DNA of 33,505 bases from Paludibacteraceae bacterium (GTDB taxonomy: Bacteria; Bacteroidota; Bacteroidia; Bacteroidales; Paludibacteraceae). The notes beneath the pieces are model-generated. The model saw nothing but the letters and a program-made list of their open reading frames with translations. It was not told the DNA's origin and did no database searches. A program made the position numbers and the translations under genes. Below, piece after piece: positions 1-8,403 of the stretch (position 1 is its first letter; each line of letters starts with the position of its first letter). The stretch is taken from the NCBI GenBank assembly GCA_024399575.1, contig JAKSNT010000016.1, positions 1 to 33,505 of the forward strand, written 5' to 3'.

Positions 1-338
1 AACTCGATTTGCCTGATTTTATGAAATAACCGGACTAATGGACATTTGTGGTGATGAGTCTTTAAGAAAAGACCTTATAAAGGTTTCCTTATGCTCTATG
101 CTCATCCCATTATGCAGCCTAAGATGGGTCTTAAGCGAAGTGAAAACAGACTCCATCCCATTGTTGGTATTGGGTATTCCAAACTCTCGGTTATCTCGGT
201 TATCTCAGTTGTCTCAGTTGTTTTGGGGACCCCCTACTTTGACTTTTTGCTGATGCGTCCAATGACAGTTTTCCGTCTGGAGGGGCAAGGTGGTTGCCGT
301 TGGAATGAAGTTTGCGCGTAGATTGATAGATACGTTTG
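1..338. other. Non-coding left flank without a credible gene
   Basis: Short open frames exist here on both strands, but none has a plausible protein composition, signal peptide, start context or recognisable motif. The only structured element seen is the 9-bp tandem repeat at 185-220. The region lies downstream of the minus-strand gene that ends at 339, so it is probably its 3' flank. I found no convincing terminator hairpin, tRNA-like sequence or promoter motif here. Confidence 0.5.
185..220. repeat. Four tandem 9-bp units (TCTCRGTTR)
   Basis: Two copies of TCTCGGTTA are followed directly by two copies of TCTCAGTTG, giving four adjacent 9-bp units. The copies differ only by A/G changes. Because the period is a multiple of three, any frame across it gives a repetitive Leu/Ser/Val peptide, which explains the odd small open frames. 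The function is unknown; slippage during replication is the simplest explanation. Confidence 0.8.
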
Positions 339-785
339 TTACAACGAAAAGAGTATAGCGTGCAGTGAATAGAGTCTGAGCCTTTCAATTCCGAGAATCA
401 CTGCCAGCTTGCCGTTTTCGGGATTGAAGGTATATTCACGGATATAGACTTGATAGTGCATATACTTGTATGTCTCCATTCGGTGGAGGTTCGCAATCTC
501 GATGTTTTCAGGTTCGTCGTTGCCTCTCGGCTGGAGCAGTAGGGTGGCTGTATATGCAGTGTCGGTTTCGGCAGGGCACGTGGTGTCGCGTTTGAAGTCG
601 GTCAGCATTACTTCGAAAGGTATGTCAACCGAGGTGTTGCCGTCAGTGTATGCTTCGTGTTCGAAGATGTTCTGGTGCACCATCAGGCTGCATTCGTCGG
701 TGGGCTGCGTGAGCCAGGAAGCTATTATTATAAGAACTATTGTAATAGCCCCTGTAATGATGTATCTCTTTATTTTCTTGTTCAT
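339..785 (-). CDS. Small membrane-anchored protein, possibly a ResB-like N-terminal domain
   Basis: A 148-residue protein. The N-terminus is basic (MNKKIKRY) and is followed by one hydrophobic segment at about residues 9-26, so it is probably anchored in the inner membrane with its C-terminal part in the periplasm. The middle (LMVHQ, then VDIPFEVMLTDFKRD, later YMHYQVYIREYTFNPENG) resembles by eye the start of the periplasmic part of ResB/Ccs1 cytochrome c assembly proteins of Bacteroidetes. Those proteins are several hundred residues long with several membrane segments, so this would be a single-domain relative or a truncated remnant. Its last residues lose that resemblance. The neighbouring mmd operon upstream ends in its own terminator, so this is probably a separate transcript. 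The ResB link is from memory and is weak. Confidence 0.55.
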   Translation of the reverse strand: MNKKIKRYIITGAITIVLIIIASWLTQPTDECSLMVHQNIFEHEAYTDGNTSVDIPFEVMLTDFKRDTTCPAETDTAYTATLLLQPRGNDEPENIEIANLHRMETYKYMHYQVYIREYTFNPENGKLAVILGIERLRLYSLHAILFSL

Positions 786-853
786 AAAAAGGCTAATATA
801 ATATTGTCTTGCTGCGTTGCAGCGTGTTGTTTGCGATTGTATGTTCTCATTAT

Positions 854-890
854 AAAAAAAGCAGGAGCCGAAAATTTCCTGACTCCTGCC
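854..890 (-). terminator. Rho-independent terminator of the methylmalonyl-CoA decarboxylase operon
   Basis: Read on the minus strand, GCAGGAG pairs with CTCCTGC. Two more inner pairs (T-G, C-G) give a stem of about 9 bp around an 11-nt loop, and a run of seven T follows. It begins 16 nt after the stop codon of the last operon gene, which is the expected place. It also separates this operon from the gene at 339-785. Confidence 0.88.
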
Positions 891-905
891 TTATATAATA
901 ATGTG

Positions 906-2222
906 TTATCCGAGAATGCTGAGCAGCAGACCTGCTGCCACTGCAGAACCGATTACACCTGCAACGTTAGGTCCCATGGCGTGCATGAGAAGGAAGTTGC
1001 CTGGATCGTCTTTCTGACCTACAGTCTGCGAAACACGTGCAGCCATAGGCACTGCCGATACTCCTGCAGAACCAATCAATGGGTTGATAGGCTCCTTGAG
1101 GAAGAGATTCATCAGTTTTGCAAGCAGCACACCACCACCAGTACCGAAGCTGAATGCAACAATACCGATAATCAGAATCTCCAGTGTCTGGAGGTTGAGG
1201 AATGCTGTTGCTGTTGCAGTTGCACCAACGGTGATGCCGAGGAAGATTGTCACTATGTTCATAAGTTCGTTCTGAACAGTCTTCGACAGACGCTCGCAAA
1301 CGCCAGATTCCTTCATGAGGTTGCCGAGCATGAGGCAGCCTACCAAAGATGCTGCAGCAGGCAAGAGCAACGAAACGAAAGTGGCTACGATGATAGGGAA
1401 GAGTATCTTCTCCTTCTTCGATACTGAACGAAGTTGTTTCATGCGAATCATACGCTCCTTCTTAGTAGTCAGCGCACGCATGATAGGCGGCTGGATAACA
1501 GGAACGAGAGCCATATATGAATATGCAGCTACGGCAATAGGGCCGAGCAAATGCGGAGCAAGGCGCGACGTGAGGAAGATAGCTGTAGGACCGTCGGCAC
1601 CACCGATGATACCTATTGAAGCTGCCTCTTCAGGTGTGAAACCCATACCGCATGCGCAGATGAACGTAATGAAGATACCAAGCTGTGCAGCTGCACCGAG
1701 CAACAGGCTCTTAGGGTTAGCCAACAGCGGACCGAAATCGGTCATTGCACCGATACCTACGAAAATCAGACATGGATAGATGCCTAACTTGACACCGAGA
1801 TAGAGGTAGTCAAGCAGTCCGGCAGTATCAGTAGATGTCATAAGTTCCCAGTGGACATGTCCGCCTGCGAAGTTCTCGTTGTGGAACATCTCGGCACCTG
1901 GCAGGTTCGTGAGCAACATACCGAAAGCGATAGGAAGGAGCAACAGAGGTTCGAATTTCTTCACGATTGCGAGATAGAGCAGAAAGAACGAAACACATAG
2001 CATTATTATGTATTTCCATCCCTCATCCTCAGTGAACATCTGTACAAAGCCCATATCCTCGCTGAAATCCGAAAGGGTTTCGCCGAGGTCAATGGTCTCT
2101 TCCTCTACGGCAGTCTCGGTAGCTACGGCTGCCTCGTCTTGTGCATGGAGAGCCGTATTGGCAGTCAGTGCACCAACGAAGAGCATTGCGACTGTTATTA
2201 TTAATACTTTTATTAATTTCAT
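906..2222 (-). CDS. Na+-translocating decarboxylase beta subunit (OadB/MmdB family)
   Basis: A 438-residue integral membrane protein that decarboxylates carboxybiotin and exports Na+ in methylmalonyl-CoA or oxaloacetate decarboxylases. The family core starts near residue 60. It contains [13 protein letters not shown], with D210 at the position of the essential Na+-site Asp of this family, and the C-terminal stretch [17 protein letters not shown]. It is the last gene of the operon, 14 nt after the biotin carrier, and is followed by a terminator. Oddity: residues 1-28 look like a signal peptide (hydrophobic stretch ending LHAQ), followed by an acidic linker up to about residue 58, which classical OadB proteins lack. 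The partner genes point to methylmalonyl-CoA rather than oxaloacetate as substrate. Confidence 0.93.
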   Translation of the reverse strand: MKLIKVLIITVAMLFVGALTANTALHAQDEAAVATETAVEEETIDLGETLSDFSEDMGFVQMFTEDEGWKYIIMLCVSFFLLYLAIVKKFEPLLLLPIAFGMLLTNLPGAEMFHNENFAGGHVHWELMTSTDTAGLLDYLYLGVKLGIYPCLIFVGIGAMTDFGPLLANPKSLLLGAAAQLGIFITFICACGMGFTPEEAASIGIIGGADGPTAIFLTSRLAPHLLGPIAVAAYSYMALVPVIQPPIMRALTTKKERMIRMKQLRSVSKKEKILFPIIVATFVSLLLPAAASLVGCLMLGNLMKESGVCERLSKTVQNELMNIVTIFLGITVGATATATAFLNLQTLEILIIGIVAFSFGTGGGVLLAKLMNLFLKEPINPLIGSAGVSAVPMAARVSQTVGQKDDPGNFLLMHAMGPNVAGVIGSAVAAGLLLSILG

Positions 2223-2236
2223 AACTTATTGGTTTA

Positions 2237-2965
2237 TTAAGCCATTACTATGAGAACATCGTCCTGCATTACGTTTTGTCCCTTGCTTACAGCAACCGAA
2301 GAAACTGTGCCGTCGAACTCTGATTTAATCTCGTTCTCCATCTTCATTGACTCCATGGTGAGGAGTGTGTCGCCGCGTTTTACGGTCTGTCCTGCATTGA
2401 CCAATACATTGACTATTGTGCCTGGCAGAGGTGATTTAACCACTTTGCCTCCGGCAGGAGCAGCAACTTTAGGAGCAGCGGCAGGTGCTGGTGCGGCAAC
2501 GGGTTTAGGAGCTGGTGCGGCAACTGGAGCAGCAGCTTTAGGTGCAGCGGCAACAGCGTCAGCAGTGAGGTCGAACAATTTGTCGTCCTGCATTACGCTC
2601 TGGCCTTTCGTGACATATATCTTGCCAATTGTGCCGGCGCATTCAGACTTGATTTCGTTCTCCATCTTCATAGACTCCATTGTCATTATTGTCTCGCCAG
2701 CCTTGATTTTCTGTCCTTCGCTTACGAGGATGTTGACAACCGTTCCTGGCAGAGGTGATTTGGTCGTTGCGGATTTCCCGGCTGCAACTGGAGCACCAGC
2801 CTTTCCGGCAGCTGCAGGTGCAGCAGTGAATGCAGGTGCAGCCTCTTTCTCAACGTCAACCGAATATTTCTTGCCATTTACTTCAATCTCAAAACGGTTT
2901 TCTTCGAGTTCGTTCACCGTAGTCTCGAATTTCTTGCCATTTATTGAAAATTTGAAATTCTTCAT
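2237..2965 (-). CDS. Biotin carboxyl carrier subunit with two tandem biotinyl domains
   Basis: A 242-residue soluble carrier that shuttles the carboxyl group from the carboxyltransferase to the membrane beta subunit. Residues 1-40 form the small beta domain common at the start of these subunits. Two biotinyl domains follow, about 68-134 and 176-242. Each has the full motif ESMKMENEIKSE; the lysines expected to carry biotin are K100 and K208. Ala/Pro/Lys-rich linkers at about 42-67 and 136-174 separate the parts. The usual subunit of this kind is about 140 residues with one biotinyl domain, so this one is an internal duplication. Both copies keep the MKM motif and the same flanking residues, so both are probably biotinylated. 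It lies 17 nt after the OadG-like gene. Confidence 0.95.
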   Translation of the reverse strand: MKNFKFSINGKKFETTVNELEENRFEIEVNGKKYSVDVEKEAAPAFTAAPAAAGKAGAPVAAGKSATTKSPLPGTVVNILVSEGQKIKAGETIMTMESMKMENEIKSECAGTIGKIYVTKGQSVMQDDKLFDLTADAVAAAPKAAAPVAAPAPKPVAAPAPAAAPKVAAPAGGKVVKSPLPGTIVNVLVNAGQTVKRGDTLLTMESMKMENEIKSEFDGTVSSVAVSKGQNVMQDDVLIVMA

Positions 2966-2982
2966 TTTTGTGTTTTTTTTAA

Positions 2983-3327
2983 TTACTTGTTTAGATTGTT
3001 AAGACCGAAAATCTTAGCGTTCCATGGCGAGTAGCGACGTGATACGCGGTTGATGCTGAGCTTGTAGCTCTCCTTGTCGTGCGCATCATTGAAATACAGT
3101 CCGAGGGCAGTTGCTATCGCTGCATTGTCAAGGTCTGAAACCTCTTCGCTCTTGCTCTGGGTTGCGGCTGGTGTGGCTGCTGCCTGTTTTGTCTCGCTCT
3201 TGCTGCTGCCTGACATGATTTTGCCGAACAGCGAGAAGACAATGACCAATATGGTCAGGATGCAGAACACTAAACAGAATCCGACAACCGTTATTATCAA
3301 TGTGTTTGTCCAGTTTACCAACAACAT
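2983..3327 (-). CDS. Small OadG/MmdD-like decarboxylase membrane subunit
   Basis: A 114-residue protein with a single N-terminal membrane helix (about residues 8-36, rich in Ile, Val, Leu and Phe), then a Lys/Ser/Ala/Thr-rich linker and a C-terminal segment ending RVSRRYSPWNAKIFGLN. In Na+-pumping decarboxylases this small gamma/delta subunit holds the carboxyltransferase and the beta subunit together. Size, single helix, and position between the carboxyltransferase (2 nt upstream) and the biotin carrier support the call more than residue identity does, as this family is poorly conserved. Confidence 0.85.
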   Translation of the reverse strand: MLLVNWTNTLIITVVGFCLVFCILTILVIVFSLFGKIMSGSSKSETKQAAATPAATQSKSEEVSDLDNAAIATALGLYFNDAHDKESYKLSINRVSRRYSPWNAKIFGLNNLNK

Positions 3328-3329
3328 AA

Positions 3330-4880
3330 TTATAATGGAATGTTAGAGTGTTTCTTCAATGGGTTAGCCAGTTTCTTGGTCTGCAAAGCCTGGAATGCAC
3401 GGATGACGCGGAAACGGGTGTTGCGAGGCTCGATGACGTCATCAATGTATCCGTATGAAGCAGCCATGTAAGGGTTGGCGAACTTGTCTTTGTATTCGTT
3501 GGTCTTCTCTTCGATGAATTTTGCCTTTTCAGCAGGGTCTTCCATCTTCGAGATTGTACGGCCCTCAAGCACCTCGATAGCTCCCGATGCACCCATTACA
3601 GCGATTTCGGCTGTTGGCCATGCATAGTTGAAGTCGCCACGTAACTGCTTGGAACTCATGACGCAGTGTGCACCACCGTAAGATTTGCGGAGAGTGACAG
3701 TAACCTTTGGAACTGTAGCCTCGCCGTAAGCAAACATCAGTTTTGCACCGTGGGTGATGATGCCTGCATACTCCTGACCTGAACCAGGGAGGAATCCTGG
3801 AACGTCAACCAATGTCAAGATAGGAATGTTGAATGCATCGCAGAAACGGATGAAACGTGCAGCCTTGCGTGATGCGTTGCAGTCGAGCACACCTGCGAGG
3901 AATGCTGGCTGGTTGGCGATGATACCTGTCGAAACACCATTGAAACGTGCGAAACCAACAACGACATTCTTGGCGAAGTCAGCATGAACCTCCATGAACT
4001 GACCATTGTCAGTGATAGCATTGATGACGTTCTTGATATCGTATGGTTTGTTAGGATCGTCCGGAATGATTGTGTTCAAAGCCTCTTCCACACGGTCAGC
4101 TGGGTCGTTGCATTCCATTACTGGAGCCTCTTCCATGTTGTTCTGTGGGATGTAAGAAACCAGTTCGCGGATCTTGCTGATGCAGTCCTGCTCGTTCTCA
4201 GCACGGAAATGGGCAACGCCAGATTTCGAAGCGTGGATGCGTGCACCGCCGAGGTCTTCAGTCGAGATAACCTCGTTGGTAACTGATTTCACTACCTTTG
4301 GACCGGTAACGAACATATATGAGTTCTCCTCAGTCATCAGGATGAAGTCAGTCAAGGCTGGAGAATAGACAGCACCACCGGCGCAAGGACCGAAGATGGC
4401 AGAAATCTGAGGAACAACGCCCGACGCAAGAATGTTGCGTTCGAAAATCTCAGCATAACCTGCAAGTGCAGTCACACCTTCCTGAATACGTGCACCACCC
4501 GAATCGTTGATGCCGATTACAGGAGCGCCCATCTTCATTGCAAGGTCCATGACTTTGCAGATTTTGAGGGCCATAGTCTCAGAGAGCGAACCTCCGAATA
4601 CCGTGAAATCCTGTGCGAATACATATACCGAACGGCCGTCAATAGTACCATGACCGATTACTACGCCATCGCCATAATATTTCTCTTTCTCAAGGCCGAA
4701 GTTTACACAACGGTGAGTTACAAACATATCAAGTTCCTCAAACGAACCTTCATCGAGGAGCATGTTGATACGTTCGCGGGCAGCGAATTTGCCTTTGCTA
4801 TGTTGCGAGTCGATACGTTTCTGACCACCTCCGAGGCGTGCTTCTTCGCGCTTATCGACCAATTGTTTGATTTTATCCAT
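3330..4880 (-). CDS. mmdA: Methylmalonyl-CoA decarboxylase alpha subunit (carboxyltransferase)
   Basis: A 516-residue carboxyltransferase of the acyl-CoA carboxylase beta-chain family; the usual length is about 510-520. It transfers the carboxyl group of (S)-methylmalonyl-CoA to biotin, giving propionyl-CoA. Seen in the sequence: the N-terminal [21 protein letters not shown] segment, the first-half oxyanion loop region [13 protein letters not shown], and the second-half [18 protein letters not shown] and [14 protein letters not shown]. Its gene sits between the epimerase (19 nt upstream) and the OadG-like subunit (2 nt downstream). The same family includes propionyl-CoA carboxylase beta chains, but the absence of a biotin carboxylase gene and the presence of OadG and OadB partners favour the decarboxylase. 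Confidence 0.95.
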   Translation of the reverse strand: MDKIKQLVDKREEARLGGGQKRIDSQHSKGKFAARERINMLLDEGSFEELDMFVTHRCVNFGLEKEKYYGDGVVIGHGTIDGRSVYVFAQDFTVFGGSLSETMALKICKVMDLAMKMGAPVIGINDSGGARIQEGVTALAGYAEIFERNILASGVVPQISAIFGPCAGGAVYSPALTDFILMTEENSYMFVTGPKVVKSVTNEVISTEDLGGARIHASKSGVAHFRAENEQDCISKIRELVSYIPQNNMEEAPVMECNDPADRVEEALNTIIPDDPNKPYDIKNVINAITDNGQFMEVHADFAKNVVVGFARFNGVSTGIIANQPAFLAGVLDCNASRKAARFIRFCDAFNIPILTLVDVPGFLPGSGQEYAGIITHGAKLMFAYGEATVPKVTVTLRKSYGGAHCVMSSKQLRGDFNYAWPTAEIAVMGASGAIEVLEGRTISKMEDPAEKAKFIEEKTNEYKDKFANPYMAASYGYIDDVIEPRNTRFRVIRAFQALQTKKLANPLKKHSNIPL

Positions 4881-4899
4881 GATTTAGTGCAATATTGAT

Positions 4900-5313
4900 T
4901 TATTTGTTTGGATTTTCACAGAGCTCAGTCAAGACACCGTGAGTTGATTTTGGATGGAGGAATGCGATGTTCAAGCCCTCAGCGCCCTTGCGAGGCTGTT
5001 TGTCGATGAGCTGCAAGCCTGCTGCTGCTGCCTCGTCGAGGACTACCTGCAAACCTTCTACGCAGAATGCTACGTGGTGTACGCCTCCGTGTGGGTTCTT
5101 CTCAAGCCATTTTGCTATTGTGCTCTCAGGAGAAGTAGGCTCGAGGAGCTCGATTTTTGTCTGTCCGATCTTGAAGAATGCGGTACGTACTTTCTGGTCA
5201 GCAACCTCTTCGATAGAGTAGCATTTGCTGCCGAGCAACTGCTCGTAATAAGGGATAACTTCATCAAGGCTCTTAACTGCGATGCCGAGATGTTCGATGT
5301 GTGTTGGTTTCAT
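4900..5313 (-). CDS. mce: Methylmalonyl-CoA epimerase
   Basis: A 137-residue vicinal-oxygen-chelate (glyoxalase-fold) enzyme that interconverts (R)- and (S)-methylmalonyl-CoA, feeding the decarboxylase encoded next to it. The expected metal ligands are visible: H8 in IEHLGIAV, E55 in KIELLEP as a nearby conserved acid, H79/H80 in GGVHHVAF, and E130 in GVLTELCE. Length is typical. It is the first gene of the operon and lies downstream of a near-consensus Bacteroidetes promoter. In the known pathway succinyl-CoA is isomerised by the B12-dependent mutase (not in this window), then epimerised here, then decarboxylated to propionyl-CoA. Confidence 0.95.
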   Translation of the reverse strand: MKPTHIEHLGIAVKSLDEVIPYYEQLLGSKCYSIEEVADQKVRTAFFKIGQTKIELLEPTSPESTIAKWLEKNPHGGVHHVAFCVEGLQVVLDEAAAAGLQLIDKQPRKGAEGLNIAFLHPKSTHGVLTELCENPNK

Positions 5314-5376
5314 AACTTATATGATTTTGATTGTTAATAAATTCCGTTGTTTTGGAGTGATTTTTCAATTTGACTG

Positions 5377-5408
5377 CAAAGGTAGTGAAAAAAAATCGCA
5401 CGACCAAA
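5377..5408 (-). promoter_or_regulatory. Bacteroidetes-type promoter of the mce-mmd operon
   Basis: On the minus strand TTTG (5405-5408) is followed after 20 nt by TACCTTTG (5377-5384). This matches the Bacteroidetes primary sigma-factor consensus TTTG, 19-21 nt, TAnnTTTG. The transcript would start about 55-60 nt before the mce start codon. Confidence 0.85.
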
Positions 5409-5651
5409 TATTTCATGCTTCTTTTTTCCTCTTTTTTAATTTTGTGTATTTGCCGTGACTTTTGCCAATTGAGACCTTGTTTTGATGAGTGAAAAATGCG
5501 GAGTTAGAAAATGTGAATTATGTATATTTCGGTGAATTATAAGGCTGTTCGTTCTGAACTTGTTGTCTATTTTGGAAAACTTTTTGACTTTCAAAAAATC
5601 GTATATCTCTGAATATTAATGTTATAATAAAATGAAATGGAAAACTTTCAA

Positions 5652-5687
5652 TTTTCCACATGTCGATTGTGGAAAAATTGTGGAAAA
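5652..5687. promoter_or_regulatory. Three TTTTCCACA boxes (DnaA-box-like) upstream of nrdJ
   Basis: TTTTCCACA occurs on the plus strand at 5652-5660 and on the minus strand at 5668-5676 and 5679-5687. The first two form an inverted repeat with a 7-nt spacer, and the last two are direct repeats exactly 11 bp apart, one helical turn. The 9-mer differs by one base from the classical DnaA box TTATCCACA. The cluster ends 40 nt before the putative -7 box of nrdJ, so it is well placed as an operator. Binding by DnaA or any other factor is inference. Confidence 0.55.
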
Positions 5688-5726
5688 TTTTTTATAAAAA
5701 TATTTTTCCATTATCTGCAAAAGAAC

Positions 5727-5734
5727 TAACTTTG
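5727..5734 (+). promoter_or_regulatory. Putative -7 element of the nrdJ promoter
   Basis: TAACTTTG fits the Bacteroidetes -7 consensus TAnnTTTG and is followed by GC, as is common. The start codon of nrdJ is about 40 nt downstream. The matching upstream element is poor: only a T-run near 5703-5707 lies at the right distance. A weak -33 box would suit a promoter that depends on an activator. Confidence 0.6.
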
Positions 5735-5775
5735 CATCCGGTTTCCGAAAAGAAAAAACAAACGATATACATTAT

Positions 5776-8316
5776 ATGAAAAAGACAGTAGATTTCCAAG
5801 AATCCAAGCAGGCTTGCATAGAATATTTCTGTGGCGACGAACTTGCTGCCCAAGTCTGGCAGAACAAGTACGCACTGAAAGATTCGGCTGGCAACCTCTA
5901 TGAGGCAACACCTGCTGACATGCATCATCGTATTGCACGTGAACTTGCGCGCATCGAGATGAAGTATCCAAATCCTATGTCGGAGCAGGAGATGTTTGAC
6001 CTCATGGACAAATTCCGCTACATTGTTCCGCAGGGTGGTCCGATGACTGGCGTGGGTAACGACCTTCAGGTGTCGTCGCTTTCGAATTGCTTTGTCATAG
6101 GAATTGACGGCAATGCAGATTCTTATGGTGCGATCTTCAAGATTGACGAGGAGCAGGTGCAGCTCATGAAACGCCGTGGTGGAGTAGGGCACGACCTCTC
6201 GCATATCCGTCCAGAGGGTTCGCCTGTCAAGAATTCTGCCCTTACATCTACTGGTATCGTGCCTTTCATGGAGCGTTATTCAAATTCGACAAAAGAGGTT
6301 GCGCAGGGTGGGCGTCGCGGTGCCCTCATGCTCTCGTGTTCAATCAAGCATCCTGATTCCGAGAAATTCATTGATGCAAAGCTCGAACAGGGCAAGATTA
6401 CAGGTGCCAACATATCTGTCAAAATTGATGATGAGTTCATGCAGGCGGTGGAACACGACAGGGAATACACCCAGCAGTGGCCTATCGATGCAAAAGACCC
6501 TAAGGTGAGTCATAATATCAACGCTCGTGCTCTCTGGCAGAAAATAATTCACAATGCCTGGAAATCCGCTGAACCTGGCGTTCTGTTCTGGGATACCATC
6601 ATACGCGAGTCTATTCCAGACTGCTATGCTGACCTTGGATATCGTACTGTCTCTACAAACCCTTGCGGCGAGATACCTCTCTGCCCATACGATTCATGCC
6701 GTCTGCTTGCCATCAACCTCTATTCGTATGTTGATGACCCATTCACCGACCATGCTTCGTTCGATTTTGAGAAATTCCGTTCACATGTGCGTTATGCGCA
6801 GCGAATGATGGATGATATCATTGACCTTGAAATCGAGAAGATAGACAAGATACTTGAGAAAATTGCCTCTGACCCAGAGTGCGATGTCGTGAAATCTACG
6901 GAATATGAACTCTGGCAGAAAATAAAGGCAAAGACCCTGCAAGGTCGTCGTACGGGTGTCGGTATCACTGCCGAAGGCGATATGCTCGCTGCCCTCGGAT
7001 TGCGCTATGCTTCGGAAGAGGCTATTGATTTCTCTGAGGAAGTTCACCGTGTGGTCGCAGTAGAGGCATACCGCTCGTCGGTTATCATGGCACGTGAACG
7101 TGGAGCATTCGAAATATATGACGCAAAGCGCGAGGAACATAATCCTTTCGTTGCACGCATCAAGATGGCAGACCCTGAACTGTATAAGGAAATGGTCAAA
7201 TATGGACGTCGCAATATAGCGTGTCTTACAATAGCTCCTACTGGTACGACGAGTATCATGACACAGACAACATCAGGTCTCGAACCTGTTTTCCGTACTG
7301 TATACAACCGTAAACGCAAGGTCAACCCTAATGATACCAATGTGCGTATTGACTATGTTGACCCTGAGGGCAATTCATGGGAGAACTACCGGGTATTGCA
7401 CCATAAATTCGCTACGTGGATGAAGGTCCGCGGCTATGACCCTGACGCTGAGTACAGCGAAGAGGAGTTGAACCGCATTGTTGCTGAATCGCCTTACTAT
7501 AAGGCTACTTCGGAAGATATAGACTGGGTGATGAAGGTCAAGATGCAAGGTCGTGTGCAGAAATGGGTTGACCATAGCATCTCGGTGACTATCAACCTCC
7601 CTGCCGACACTTCCGAGGAACTTGTGGCAGAACTTTACATGGAGGCTTGGCGCAGCGGTTGCAAGGGATGCACCATTTTCCGTGAAGGTTCGCGCGTGGG
7701 AGTGCTGACATCAACCAAGGAGGAGAAGAAGGAGAACAAGACTTGCGTATGTTTCGAATCACCAGTCTTTGTCCGTCCTGCTGAATTGAAATGTGATGTC
7801 GTGCGTTTCCAGAACAACAAGGAGAAATGGATTGCCTTTGTCGGACTCAACGACCAGAACAAGCCATACGAGATTTTCACTGGTCTTCTCGACGACGAGG
7901 AGGGTATCTTCCTGCCAAAGTCGGTCACTGAAGGTTCTATCATCAAGACTCACGACGAGGAGGGCAATCGCCGTTACGATTTCCAATTCAAGAATGCACG
8001 TGGCTACAAGACCACCATCGAGGGTCTCTCGCATAAATTCGACAAGGAGTACTGGAACTATGCTAAACTGATTTCTGGAGTGCTTCGCTATGGTATGCCT
8101 ATCGACCAGGTTGTCAAACTTGTCTCAGGTCTGCAGCTCAACAGCGAGTCAATCAACAACTGGAAAGAGGGCGTAGTACGTGCTTTGAAGAAATACATTC
8201 CTGATGGTACGAAAATGGAGGGAATGGAGTGTCCACAGTGTCATCAGCACACCATCGTGATGGTCGAAGGTTGTATGAAATGTACCAATTGCGGCTTCTC
8301 GAAATGTGGCGGCTAA
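5776..8316 (+). CDS. nrdJ: Adenosylcobalamin-dependent (class II) ribonucleotide reductase
   Basis: An 846-residue enzyme that reduces ribonucleotides to deoxyribonucleotides using a B12-derived radical, with or without oxygen. C105 (in SNCF), C297 (in NPCGE) and C308 (in YDSC) match the redox pair and thiyl-radical cysteine of class II enzymes; the 11-residue distance between the last two is the same as in Thermotoga maritima NrdJ, as I recall it. The motif APTGTTSIMTQTTSG is typical of the catalytic barrel. The C-terminus has a four-cysteine zinc-ribbon-like end (CPQC...CMKCTNC) followed by SKCGG, as in other long NrdJ proteins, where C-terminal cysteines re-reduce the active site. It appears monocistronic: the next gene has its own promoter. 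Confidence 0.96.
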   Translation: MKKTVDFQESKQACIEYFCGDELAAQVWQNKYALKDSAGNLYEATPADMHHRIARELARIEMKYPNPMSEQEMFDLMDKFRYIVPQGGPMTGVGNDLQVSSLSNCFVIGIDGNADSYGAIFKIDEEQVQLMKRRGGVGHDLSHIRPEGSPVKNSALTSTGIVPFMERYSNSTKEVAQGGRRGALMLSCSIKHPDSEKFIDAKLEQGKITGANISVKIDDEFMQAVEHDREYTQQWPIDAKDPKVSHNINARALWQKIIHNAWKSAEPGVLFWDTIIRESIPDCYADLGYRTVSTNPCGEIPLCPYDSCRLLAINLYSYVDDPFTDHASFDFEKFRSHVRYAQRMMDDIIDLEIEKIDKILEKIASDPECDVVKSTEYELWQKIKAKTLQGRRTGVGITAEGDMLAALGLRYASEEAIDFSEEVHRVVAVEAYRSSVIMARERGAFEIYDAKREEHNPFVARIKMADPELYKEMVKYGRRNIACLTIAPTGTTSIMTQTTSGLEPVFRTVYNRKRKVNPNDTNVRIDYVDPEGNSWENYRVLHHKFATWMKVRGYDPDAEYSEEELNRIVAESPYYKATSEDIDWVMKVKMQGRVQKWVDHSISVTINLPADTSEELVAELYMEAWRSGCKGCTIFREGSRVGVLTSTKEEKKENKTCVCFESPVFVRPAELKCDVVRFQNNKEKWIAFVGLNDQNKPYEIFTGLLDDEEGIFLPKSVTEGSIIKTHDEEGNRRYDFQFKNARGYKTTIEGLSHKFDKEYWNYAKLISGVLRYGMPIDQVVKLVSGLQLNSESINNWKEGVVRALKKYIPDGTKMEGMECPQCHQHTIVMVEGCMKCTNCGFSKCGG

Positions 8317-8344
8317 TGACTATATAATAAAAAATGTCAAAAAA

Positions 8345-8376
8345 TTTGCTGAGTAGGAGAAAAGTTTGTACCTTTG
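8345..8376 (+). promoter_or_regulatory. Bacteroidetes-type promoter before the secreted protein and comEC
   Basis: TTTG at 8345-8348 is followed after 20 nt by TACCTTTG at 8369-8376. This is an exact consensus match. The start codon of the next gene is 28 nt downstream. Confidence 0.87.
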
Positions 8377-8403
8377 CAGGCGGAAAATAATTCTGAAAGA
8401 AAA

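Larger units (their letters stand above)
5314..5775. other. Divergent intergenic region between mce and nrdJ
   Basis: A 462-nt AT-rich spacer holding the minus-strand promoter of the mce operon (5377-5408), a promoter-like -7 box for nrdJ (5727-5734) and a cluster of three TTTTCCACA-type boxes (5652-5687). No open frame of credible composition was found. I looked for a cobalamin riboswitch, because nrdJ needs B12, and for an NrdR box, and saw neither. Confidence 0.7.

Noticed and set aside
38-321. Overlapping small plus-strand open frames at the left end
   Set aside because: Their sequence is dominated by the 9-bp repeat (RLSQLSQL or VISVVSVV), with no start context, promoter or homologue-like motif. 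They look like chance frames.
811-823. GCTGC-GTT-GCAGC hairpin between the mmd terminator and the 339-785 gene
   Set aside because: A 5-bp stem with a 3-nt loop and no T-run is too small to support a terminator call.
657-1427. A 256-codon plus-strand frame opposite the OadB gene
   Set aside because: It is antisense to a well-supported gene, very rich in Cys and His in an unnatural pattern, and has no start signal.
2250-3002. A 250-codon plus-strand frame opposite the biotin carrier
   Set aside because: Its Ala/Gly/Ser/Pro-rich content is the mirror of the Ala/Pro linkers of the real gene. There is no independent support.
5314-5775. Cobalamin riboswitch or NrdR box before nrdJ
   Set aside because: No B12-box-like sequence or typical NrdR palindrome was seen. 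The only repeated element is the TTTTCCACA cluster.
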